Shown: positions 19,565-27,652 of the stretch, piece after piece
Layout of the letters: every line of letters starts with the position of its first letter
Numbering within the stretch: the first letter of the stretch is position 1
Origin: Arthrobacter sp. GMC3
GTDB lineage: Bacteria > Actinomycetota > Actinomycetes > Actinomycetales > Micrococcaceae
Direction of reading: 5' to 3'
NCBI RefSeq assembly: GCF_002929305.1
Contig: NZ_PJIO01000004.1
Coordinates: 260,538-324,537 of the forward strand
Length of the DNA stretch: 64,000 bases
Translations under genes and position numbers: made by a program
Notes under the pieces: generated by a model
What the model was told of the DNA's origin: nothing
The model's database searches: none
The model's input: only the letters and a program-made list of their open reading frames with translations

Positions 19565-20679
19565 GCAACGAGACAAGCCCTGCCGGCGCTGCAAAGCGCC
19601 GGCAGGGGATCGACTTCAAACGATATTTGACCTCGCCACAATTTTTTCTGGTTCTGATTATTGTGGTTCTGGTCGGCATTATTGGCAGCGCCAAACCAAA
19701 CGCTTTCAACGGTGCTTTTGTCATTGCCCCGCTGCTGACAAGCGTGGCTATCTTCACCATCGTGGGCCTGGCCCAGATGATGGTGCTCTCCATTGGCCAG
19801 ATGAACATTGCCGTGGGAAACATGGCCGCCTTCGGTGCCATGTTCACAGGATTGGCCTTCGACCTGTGGAAGATGCCGTTCATTGCCGGGCTGTTGGTAG
19901 GCCTGGTTGCCGGTGCCCTCATCGGCGCCCTAACCGGCTGGATTATTGCCAAGACCGGAGTGAACTCCTTCATTGTCACCCTTGCCATGAGTTTCGCGCT
20001 CCTAGGCTTGATCCCCACCGTCTATACAACGCTCAGCCCCGGATCGGCCTTCACGGCTAAGCCCGAAGGCATGGAGTTTTTAGGCCGCGGCACCTTCCTT
20101 GATGTTTGTATGGCCGGCTACTGCGGCCCCGCAGCCATCCCCGTCATGGTGGTCCCCGTTCTGTTGGTGGTGCTCCTGGTGGGCGGTCTGTACAGCAAGA
20201 CCAAACTTGGCCGGGAAATCCTACTCACCGGCGCCAATATCAAGGCCGCCGAGCTTTCCGCCATCCCCACGAACAAGCGTGTGGTCCTTGTCCACGCCAT
20301 CTCCGGCGCACTGGCCGCCTTCGCCGGCATCCTGCTGGCCACCAGCACCGGATCGTTCACTCCGGCAATCGGTAATGAATTCATGCTCCAGTCCTTTCTG
20401 GGCCCCATCCTGGGCGGCACCTTGCTGGCCGGTGGCTATATCTCCGTGACCGGGACATTCCTGGGCATCACCCTTGCCCTGCTGATCCGGCGCGGGCTGG
20501 AACTGTTCGGTGCCGGCATCGAAATGCTAAACGTCTTCTTGGGGTTGATCCTGCTGGTGGCCTTGTCGGCAGAGCGGATTCGCACGGTCCGCCGTCGCAA
20601 GCCTGCCGAACTACCAAGCGAGACACCCCCTGACCAGCCAGCAGACCGGCAAGCCCTTTCGAGCGGAGCAACAGCATGA
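19561..20679 (+). CDS. Sugar ABC transporter permease 1 (RbsC type)
   Basis: 372 residues with about ten hydrophobic helices; the Gly/Ala-rich permease region includes GLAQMMVLSIGQMNIAVGN. It is translationally coupled to the dehydratase upstream and to permease 2 downstream by 4-base overlaps. Together with its partner it forms the membrane channel. The C-terminus is a soluble Pro/Gln-rich tail. Confidence 0.92.
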   Translation: MSNETSPAGAAKRRQGIDFKRYLTSPQFFLVLIIVVLVGIIGSAKPNAFNGAFVIAPLLTSVAIFTIVGLAQMMVLSIGQMNIAVGNMAAFGAMFTGLAFDLWKMPFIAGLLVGLVAGALIGALTGWIIAKTGVNSFIVTLAMSFALLGLIPTVYTTLSPGSAFTAKPEGMEFLGRGTFLDVCMAGYCGPAAIPVMVVPVLLVVLLVGGLYSKTKLGREILLTGANIKAAELSAIPTNKRVVLVHAISGALAAFAGILLATSTGSFTPAIGNEFMLQSFLGPILGGTLLAGGYISVTGTFLGITLALLIRRGLELFGAGIEMLNVFLGLILLVALSAERIRTVRRRKPAELPSETPPDQPADRQALSSGATA

Positions 20680-21722
20680 AATTGAAACTGCCCGCATCGC
20701 TGGGATCCCAGTACCTGGTCCTGCTCGCCACCATCGTCATTGGTGCCGTAGTGCTTGGCATCTCCTCCGGTGGCAACTTCTTCGGCCCGGTCTCAATGCA
20801 GACCTTCTTCCAATTCCTCGCAGTGCCCATCCTGATCGGATTGGCCCAGATGATCACCCTTGCTGTGGGGCAACTAAACCTGGCCATCGGCGCCATTGGC
20901 GGGGTCTCCGCCTGCCTAGCCGCAGTGATGGTGGCCGACTGGGGCTTCAACCCCTGGCTCGGCGCCCTCGTGTGCTTGGTGGTGGGGGCCGTGGCGGGAC
21001 TGGCCAACGGCATCTTGGTGGTAGTCACCAAGATCAACGGCTTCATCGTCACCCTCGCCACCATGACCGTCCTTCTCGGCGTCCAGTACGCACTAGTCAA
21101 TACCCGCACCATCTCGGCGGACAACTGGAAGCCGGTTGCCGCTCTGGGCAAGGCCAGCGTGCTGGGTCTGCCCGCCATCTTCGTGATCGCCATAGTGGTG
21201 GCCGTGCTCGTGGGGCTGGCGTTCAAATATACGACGACGGGGCGGCACCTTCTGGCCAGTGGTGACAACGAGCATGCGGCCACCTTGGCGGGCATTTCCA
21301 ACGACCGCAGCCTCACCATTGCCCACGGTGCCTCCGGTCTGATTGCAGGATTTGCCGGTTTTGTCTCGTTCGCCTCACTGCCCGGTGTGAACCAGAGCGT
21401 TGGCGGTGACTGGCTGCTGTCCAGCTTTGCCGCGCCGATCATCGGCGGGGTCTCCCTGACAGGTGGCACGGTTGCTGTGTTCGGCACCGTCCTGGCGGCC
21501 TTTGTGGTCAGGCTGGTAGACAGTGCACGCGCCGAATTCCAACTGGCCCCAGCCTGGGTGAACCTTGTTATCGGCGCCGTCATCCTGGGCACGGTTGCCC
21601 TGGGCCGATTGCGGGAAAACCGAGAATCCACCAAGGCAGGGATGCTCCGGGCCAGGGTGGCCACCCATCGCATCAATGCACCGCACATGGCAGAAACAGC
21701 AGCTAAAGAGGCATCACTATGA
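20676..21722 (+). CDS. Sugar ABC transporter permease 2 (RbsC type)
   Basis: 348 residues, a second RbsC-like permease (GLAQMITLAVGQLNLAIGA) recognisably related to its upstream partner. The two non-identical copies suggest a heterodimeric channel. It overlaps both neighbours by 4 bases. Confidence 0.92.
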   Translation: MKLKLPASLGSQYLVLLATIVIGAVVLGISSGGNFFGPVSMQTFFQFLAVPILIGLAQMITLAVGQLNLAIGAIGGVSACLAAVMVADWGFNPWLGALVCLVVGAVAGLANGILVVVTKINGFIVTLATMTVLLGVQYALVNTRTISADNWKPVAALGKASVLGLPAIFVIAIVVAVLVGLAFKYTTTGRHLLASGDNEHAATLAGISNDRSLTIAHGASGLIAGFAGFVSFASLPGVNQSVGGDWLLSSFAAPIIGGVSLTGGTVAVFGTVLAAFVVRLVDSARAEFQLAPAWVNLVIGAVILGTVALGRLRENRESTKAGMLRARVATHRINAPHMAETAAKEASL

Positions 21723-23239
21723 GCACCCCCATCCTGCAAGCACGCAATGTCACCAAGACGTACCCGGGTGTCAAGGCTTTGGACAATGTGAATCTGACAC
21801 TGGCCGGCGGCGAAATTCACGCCCTGCTAGGTGAAAACGGTGCCGGAAAATCAACCCTGATCAAGTACCTCACCGGCGTGCACACGGCCGACTCCGGCAG
21901 CCTGCTCATTAGCGGGGCAGAGCAAACCTTTAGCAACCCCTCCGAGTCCACGGAGGCAGGGGTGGGTGTGGTCCACCAGGAACGCAACGTGATTCGTGAA
22001 TTCACCGTTGCCGAGAACATTGTGCTCAGCCGGACACCGAAGAAGTTCGGATTCATCGACTGGAAAAAGGTGAACTCCGAGGCTTCGCGCTGTCTAGCCA
22101 TGCTGGACTTCGATATAGATCCCAGCACCCCCATCTCCAAGCTGTCCTCCGCCCAGATCCAACTGGTCGAAATCGCCCGGGCCCTTTACACCGACACCAA
22201 GGTGTTGCTCCTCGACGAACCCACGGCCTCCATCAGTGACGCCGAGGCAGCCAAACTCTTCAAGGTCATTCACCGGCTCAAGGACGACGGCGCCGCCATC
22301 TTGTTTGTGAGCCACAAACTTGATGAGGTCTACGCGCACTGTGACACCGTCACGGTGCTTCGGGACGGCAAGACAGTACTCAGCGACGCGGCACTGGCCG
22401 ATCACCCGCACGATGAGATCGTCAATATCATGGTGGGCCGTTCGCTGGCGTCCTTGGTGACGCCCGAACGCTCCGTGAACACCGCCGTCGACCCTGTCCT
22501 TGAACTGCGAAATGTCACGACCACGGCAGGTCACGGCGGCATTTCCTTGGACGTGCGCCCCGGAGAAATCCTGGGCCTCTACGGCCTGGTGGGTGCCGGA
22601 CGGACCGAGCTGGCTCATGCCATCCTGGGCCGTGAACGGATCACCGAGGGCGAGCTGCTTGTCAACGGCAAGCCAGCCAAGATTCGCTCTGTCAAGGACG
22701 CCTTGCACGACTACGGGATCGGTTACGTCACCGAAAGTCGCAAGGAAGAAGGGGTGTTTCTTGATGCGAACATCACCCGCAACATCGCGGCCACAACGTG
22801 GGGGAAACTGGCTGGGCCGCTAGGCGTGGTGAAGGTTTCAGACGAGCGTGCCCTGGTGGAAAAGTACGTGCAGGAACTGGGCATCCGGATTTCCTCCCAG
22901 GACCAGCTGGCCGGGCAGCTTTCCGGCGGCAACCAGCAAAAGGTGAGTTTGGCGAAATGGCTGGCCGCGGACCCGAAAATCCTGATCATCGACGAACCAA
23001 CCATCGGCATCGACGTACGGACCAAACGGTCCTTCTACGAATTGATTTGGGGCCTGGCGGATCAGGGGCTGGCCATCTTGCTGATTTCCAGCGACCTCGC
23101 CGAAATGATCACCCTGGCGGACCGTATTGCAGTCATGGACAGTTTCACGTTGGCTGGAACAGTGGAGAACACCCGCCACTACGATTCCATGAGCCAAGAC
23201 GTGATCCGGTTGATCCATGCCAAGGCTCCGTCCCACTAG
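21719..23239 (+). CDS. Sugar ABC transporter ATPase with two nucleotide-binding domains (RbsA/MglA type)
   Basis: 506 residues. Domain 1 has Walker A GENGAGKST, a degenerate signature SSAQIQLVEIARAL and Walker B VLLLDEPTAS. Domain 2 has a degenerate P-loop GLVGAGRTE, a good signature LSGGNQQKVSLAKWL and ILIIDEPTIGID. This asymmetry is normal for the carbohydrate CUT2 family. It powers uptake by the two permeases. Confidence 0.94.
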   Translation: MSTPILQARNVTKTYPGVKALDNVNLTLAGGEIHALLGENGAGKSTLIKYLTGVHTADSGSLLISGAEQTFSNPSESTEAGVGVVHQERNVIREFTVAENIVLSRTPKKFGFIDWKKVNSEASRCLAMLDFDIDPSTPISKLSSAQIQLVEIARALYTDTKVLLLDEPTASISDAEAAKLFKVIHRLKDDGAAILFVSHKLDEVYAHCDTVTVLRDGKTVLSDAALADHPHDEIVNIMVGRSLASLVTPERSVNTAVDPVLELRNVTTTAGHGGISLDVRPGEILGLYGLVGAGRTELAHAILGRERITEGELLVNGKPAKIRSVKDALHDYGIGYVTESRKEEGVFLDANITRNIAATTWGKLAGPLGVVKVSDERALVEKYVQELGIRISSQDQLAGQLSGGNQQKVSLAKWLAADPKILIIDEPTIGIDVRTKRSFYELIWGLADQGLAILLISSDLAEMITLADRIAVMDSFTLAGTVENTRHYDSMSQDVIRLIHAKAPSH

Positions 23240-23253
23240 AGGAAGCACCTGAC

Positions 23254-23583
23254 ATGTCAGAACGGCACCTTCAGATTATCGGCCTCAAACCCGAAGCCAA
23301 AGAAGAGTACATCCGCCTCCACCACATCGTGTGGCCTGAGGTTGAAGCGCGGCTGAGCGCCAGCAACATTGAAAACTACACTATTTTCAACCACGGCGAC
23401 CTCCTGCTGGGGTACTTCGAATACACCGGTATTGACTACGCCGCGGACATGGCTGCAATGGCCGCGGACCCTATCACTCAGCAATGGTGGAAATTGACGG
23501 ACCCCTGCCAGCAACCTCTGCCGGCGGCCGCAGCCGCCGGCAAAATGTGGGACGACGCCGTAGAACTCTGGCATCTGGCATGA
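23254..23583 (+). CDS. L-fucose/L-rhamnose mutarotase (RhaM family)
   Basis: 109 residues. A small dimeric alpha-beta barrel protein with the family features LHHIVWPEVEARLSASNI and a late QQWWKLTDPCQQPL. It interconverts alpha and beta anomers of a 6-deoxy sugar after uptake. GAGGA lies 10 bases before ATG 23254. Last gene of the operon. Its presence narrows the transported sugar to L-fucose or L-rhamnose; the fucosidase next door favours fucose. Confidence 0.88.
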   Translation: MSERHLQIIGLKPEAKEEYIRLHHIVWPEVEARLSASNIENYTIFNHGDLLLGYFEYTGIDYAADMAAMAADPITQQWWKLTDPCQQPLPAAAAAGKMWDDAVELWHLA

Positions 23584-23743
23584 GCTGACCTACGCAAGCT
23601 TCTACGCGCACACCCACAATCGGTCCCGGCCAGCTCGTCGGACCCGCCACGCCGACACGGGAGCACCTGAGACCCGGTTAGTGTTCGACCATCTAGGTAT
23701 ACCGCTCGTTGCCGGCGGCGATTTGTCTGCCTGGCGGACAAAC

Positions 23744-23783
23744 GACGGGCCGGGCCCCCATTCGCATGGGGGCCCGGCCCGTC
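23744..23783. terminator. Strong bidirectional hairpin
   Basis: A perfect 17-bp GC-rich inverted repeat (23744-23760 with 23767-23783) has the stable loop TTCGCA. It lies between the mutarotase stop and the convergent GH95 stop and is suited to end transcription from both sides. A smaller imperfect palindrome precedes it at 23722-23742. Confidence 0.85.
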
Positions 23784-23814
23784 GACTCTTGTCACCGGCC
23801 GAAAACGTGCGCGC

Positions 23815-26800
23815 CTAGCTCGGCGAGAACGGCTTGGTCTTCTGACCCGGCTTGGTGGGCTTGACCTTGTAATCCTTCCCGTTCATGCGCACGGTGATGT
23901 TGCCCTGGTTGGGGGACTTGTCGCCGATGACTTCCACGAGGGTGACTTTTCCGTTCTTCCAGGCGCAATTCAGCTCGTAGCCGCCACGGGCGCGCAATCC
24001 CGTGAACGCTCCGTCCTTCCAAGCAGCAGGCAGGGCCGGGAGCAGTTCGATCCGCCCGGTGTGGCTCTGGATCAGCATCTCGGCCACGGCACCGGTGATG
24101 CCGAAGTTTCCGTCCATCTGGAACGGCGGGACCTTGCAGAACAGGTTGGGCTGCGTGTTGTAGCGCAGGAGTCCGCGCAGCATGTAGCGGGCACGCTCGG
24201 CTTCGCCGAGCCGGGCAAATACAGCCAGTCGCCACGGCCACGTCCAGGAACCGCGGCTGTCACCGGTGACATTGCCTTCTGTGAAAGGTTGGCCCTCTTT
24301 TTCGCTGCAGCGGGCCTTGAGGGACACAAGCGCGGCCGCAGCCAGCTCGGGGGTTGCTTTCAAGTCAATCTGGCGTCCCGGGAAGACTCCGAACAGGTGT
24401 GATGTGTGGCGGTGGACGTCGTTGGGGTCGTCCCGGTCCGTCTGCCATTCCTGCAGTTGCCCCCACTTGCCGATCTTGTTCGGCGCCAAACGCGACTGTA
24501 GATCCTTCACCCGTGCCCGGTACACACGGTCCGCCTTGGCCACATCCTCGCAGTCAATGTAGTTCTGGAACAGGTCCCAGATGATCTGCTGGTCGTACAT
24601 GACACCGTTTTCGCGGGGTCCGTGCTCGGGGGACCAGCCGTTGGGTGAGACGAGCCTGCCGTCCGCATCCTCGACGAGGCGATCTTCCCAGAACTGGCAG
24701 ATTTCCTTGAGCATGGGCAGGGCCGTCTCCCGAAGGTACTTTTCGTCCTGGTTGAAGGCCCAATGTTCGTAGATGTGTAGGCCATACCAGGCGCTTGCCA
24801 CGGTGTTCCACTCCCAGGCGTTGCCACCAAAGATGCTCTGGCTGGTCCGCGCGGTCCAGCCGCGGGTTCCCGCGCCGAAGGCGTTGCGGGTGGCCACACG
24901 GCTGGGCACTGCCACCTGCTTGACGAACTCCACGAGGGCTTCGTGGCTTTCGGACATGTTGGCTGTTTCGGCGCCCCAGTAGTTCATTTGGATGTTGATG
25001 TTGGTGTGGTAATCCGATGCCCATGGCGGCTGGTTGCTGTCGTTCCACAAACCCTGCAAGTTGGCAGGTAGTCCGCCGGGCCGGGACGATCCCAGTAGTA
25101 GGTAGCGGCCGTAGGCAAACAAGGTCTGTTCCAGGCTCGGGTCATCCTGGCCAGTCCCATAGGCCGCCAGTCGAAGGTCGGTGGGCACCTTTGCGACTTC
25201 GTCCGCCGTCGTGCCCCAGTCCACGGACACCCTTGACATGAGCGGCGAGAACTCGCCCTTGTGATCCTGGCGCAGTTGCTCATAGCTGCGGGAAGCGGCG
25301 GCGGAGATGGCCTTGGCGATGCCGGGTGAGGGGTCGGCTCCGCGCCATCCGGCGGCGGCGTCGAGCTTGTAGTCGGTCCGCGCGTCCAGGATCAGCGTCA
25401 TGGTGGAGGCGCCGGCAACGTGTAGCTTGCCGTCGGCGCTGGAGATTGCGCCGTCGGTGTTCACAATTCGCAGGGTAGCGGCGTGCTTGAGCTGGTTGGC
25501 CATGGCTCCGGCAAAGCTCAGCGACCCGGTGGTGGCGTCGGCCGTGGTGGGGGTGTCCTGTGCAGAGGTCAGGGCAATGGTGCCGGTGAGGCCGCCGGCC
25601 CGGTCCGTTTCATAGCGCATGACGATGACGTCAGCGGTCCGGCTGGCGAATGCCTCGCGCAACACCCGGTTGCCGGCGGTGCCGAACTGCGTGATGTGAA
25701 TGCCTACCGTAGGGTCCAGTGCCCGCTTGTATTCGGCCACGGCGGTGGCTGTGCGGGAGTCGAAGCCGGTGCCAAGCAGTACGATATCGGCGATCCGGAG
25801 CGACTTGGCATTGGAAGCGCCGCGCAGTGTGAGGCGGTAGGAACTGTAAGAAGCGCTGCCCGGCAAGGGGCGGTTGACGACTTGGCCGCGGGAGGCGAAG
25901 GGAGCCCCTGGCTTGTTGGTGTCCAGCGACACCCAGCTGCGCCGGTCGTTGGAGCCTTCAAGCACCCAGGCGGTTGGATCTTCGCCTGCATCGCCTGTCG
26001 AGGAAGTTAGTGCGTAGGAGGTCAGTGCCACGGCCATACCCAGGTCAGCCTGCCAGAGGACGCCGGACCCTGGATTGGGGGCCACCCATGCCGTGGTGGG
26101 GGAGCCATCGACGCTGGCCAGGATGCCGGAACCGGTGTCCGCGCCGTCGGAATGTCCCGTGGGCGAGGAGACGTAGAGCGAGGACTGTCCGCTCAGGTTC
26201 ACCCCGGCCAGGGTGATTTCGGAGACCTGGAAATGACTGACGCCGGGCTTGGGAGTGAAATCGAACCTGTAAAACGCATACGCGGCCTGGTTGGCGGTGG
26301 TGAATTCCTTGGTCAAGCGGCGGCTTTCGAACGGGCCGGAAAGCGTCTGTGTGTCTAGGACAGTCCATGCGACGCCGTCCTGTGAGCCGGAAAATGTCCA
26401 GTCCTGGGGATCGCGGGCGGGGACATCCTCGGCACTCGTGAGGGAGTATTTGGAAACCGCGACGGCGGACGGCAGCCTGACCTGCCACGTCACCTTGGCC
26501 GGAGGGCCGACAATGCACCATTTGCTGGCGGTGTTCCCGTCGGCGGATGCGGCCACGGTCTGGATGCTGGAGGTTTCGTAGGGGCCGCCGGGTGCAGTCA
26601 CCACGGGCTGTTCGGCGAAGCTGACTACTACATCGCCAAAGTTGCGGTACGAGCCGAAGCCAGTGACGCTCGTGTCGAATGCGCCCTCGGGCTGTCCGGC
26701 CAATGCGTTGTCGTAGTTGTTGACTCCGCCCCACAGGCTCTGCTCATTGAACTGGATCCGGTCATGGGAGGGGTCTCCGAAGAACATGGCGCCGAGGCGG

Positions 26801-27021
26801 CCGTTGCCGATCGGGAGGGCGCTGGAGGACCAGTCGGTGGCGGGTAACTGGTACCAAAGTGCGTGGGTGGAGAGGGCCGGATGCGGGGCAAGGATGGTGG
26901 CTGCGTGCTGACCTGGCGCTGCGTAGGCGCCCTTGGCGATGAGCTGGGTGACAAGCGGAGTGAGTGCTAGGGCACCGCCGAGTTTGAGGAAATTACGGCG
27001 ACTGGGTTGTGCAAAGGTCAT
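23815..27021 (-). CDS. Exported GH95 alpha-L-fucosidase with inserted discoidin-like domains
   Basis: 1,068 residues from ATG 27021, with AGGAG six bases upstream. A Tat signal (SRRNFLKLGGALALTPLV) directs export. The GH95 N-domain begins LWYQLPATDWSSSALPIGNG and is interrupted at about residues 140-400 by two F5/8-type (CBM32-like) modules, then resumes. Active-site regions are visible in the (alpha/alpha)6 barrel: NLQGLWND, SPEHGPRENG and HRHTSHLFGVFPG. It releases alpha-1,2-linked L-fucose (some relatives act on L-galactose) outside the cell for the transporter. A regulon operator lies 57 bases upstream. Confidence 0.92.
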   Translation of the reverse strand: MTFAQPSRRNFLKLGGALALTPLVTQLIAKGAYAAPGQHAATILAPHPALSTHALWYQLPATDWSSSALPIGNGRLGAMFFGDPSHDRIQFNEQSLWGGVNNYDNALAGQPEGAFDTSVTGFGSYRNFGDVVVSFAEQPVVTAPGGPYETSSIQTVAASADGNTASKWCIVGPPAKVTWQVRLPSAVAVSKYSLTSAEDVPARDPQDWTFSGSQDGVAWTVLDTQTLSGPFESRRLTKEFTTANQAAYAFYRFDFTPKPGVSHFQVSEITLAGVNLSGQSSLYVSSPTGHSDGADTGSGILASVDGSPTTAWVAPNPGSGVLWQADLGMAVALTSYALTSSTGDAGEDPTAWVLEGSNDRRSWVSLDTNKPGAPFASRGQVVNRPLPGSASYSSYRLTLRGASNAKSLRIADIVLLGTGFDSRTATAVAEYKRALDPTVGIHITQFGTAGNRVLREAFASRTADVIVMRYETDRAGGLTGTIALTSAQDTPTTADATTGSLSFAGAMANQLKHAATLRIVNTDGAISSADGKLHVAGASTMTLILDARTDYKLDAAAGWRGADPSPGIAKAISAAASRSYEQLRQDHKGEFSPLMSRVSVDWGTTADEVAKVPTDLRLAAYGTGQDDPSLEQTLFAYGRYLLLGSSRPGGLPANLQGLWNDSNQPPWASDYHTNINIQMNYWGAETANMSESHEALVEFVKQVAVPSRVATRNAFGAGTRGWTARTSQSIFGGNAWEWNTVASAWYGLHIYEHWAFNQDEKYLRETALPMLKEICQFWEDRLVEDADGRLVSPNGWSPEHGPRENGVMYDQQIIWDLFQNYIDCEDVAKADRVYRARVKDLQSRLAPNKIGKWGQLQEWQTDRDDPNDVHRHTSHLFGVFPGRQIDLKATPELAAAALVSLKARCSEKEGQPFTEGNVTGDSRGSWTWPWRLAVFARLGEAERARYMLRGLLRYNTQPNLFCKVPPFQMDGNFGITGAVAEMLIQSHTGRIELLPALPAAWKDGAFTGLRARGGYELNCAWKNGKVTLVEVIGDKSPNQGNITVRMNGKDYKVKPTKPGQKTKPFSPS

Positions 27022-27077
27022 GGAAACTCCTGAGCTGCATTGGTCTGGTGTCTGTGTGGCCAATGTCTATATTCTAT

Positions 27078-27087
27078 TCCTATAGGA
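27078..27087. promoter_or_regulatory. Palindromic operator, fucosidase side
   Basis: TCCTATAGGA is a perfect 10-bp palindrome, 57 bases before the GH95 start, with the same core as the operator at 17360-17371. It supports co-regulation of hydrolase and transporter. Confidence 0.7.
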
Positions 27088-27652
27088 TTTAGACGCCACC
27101 CGAATAGTGTGACACAGCCCATATTTGGTGTCTACGGTGCTCCGGGGAGTTGATCCAATTGGTCAGGGACGTGGGCGCCTACAAATATTTTGCTCACCAC
27201 CAGTTGACTTCGCATGATTCAAAAAGTCTTTTCATGGATGCCAGAATCCTTGCAACCGGAGTTTGGCAGTGGACGCAGACCATAGACCGGAAGTAATTCG
27301 TTTGAAGGCGGGGTGGTCGGTGGGCCAGACCCCGGATGGGAATCCCCGACGCTGCAGTACGTTTCTGGGGGCGTGAAGGAATTTCAGCCCAACTCCTTGA
27401 TGGCCTATTTGATAACCAGGTCACCGGCTGGCTGGCGCGGATCAGCGCTGGTGAGGTTCTCGCACTTGGAAGTGCTTGGCGCCCCATAAATGCCGCGGTC
27501 AAAAAGAGAAGGGCCGATGCCATCTTGCGACCCCAAACGACTCGGAATTGAATTGGATGCGTTGTATCGACCTGGCCGGTCAAGTACGGCCATTCGCCGC
27601 GAGGGTACCGTCACCGTTCGTCTTTGTCGCACCCACCGCATAGCCTGGCGAA
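27088..27652. other. 565-base stretch without a convincing gene
   Basis: No firm gene is visible between the fucosidase operator and the helicase start. A plus-strand frame at 27336-27551 (71 residues, containing the phrases VTGWLARISAGEVLALGS and KKRRADAILRP) looks protein-like, but it lacks a ribosome binding site and could be a gene remnant. No clear hairpin or RNA was found. Confidence 0.45.
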
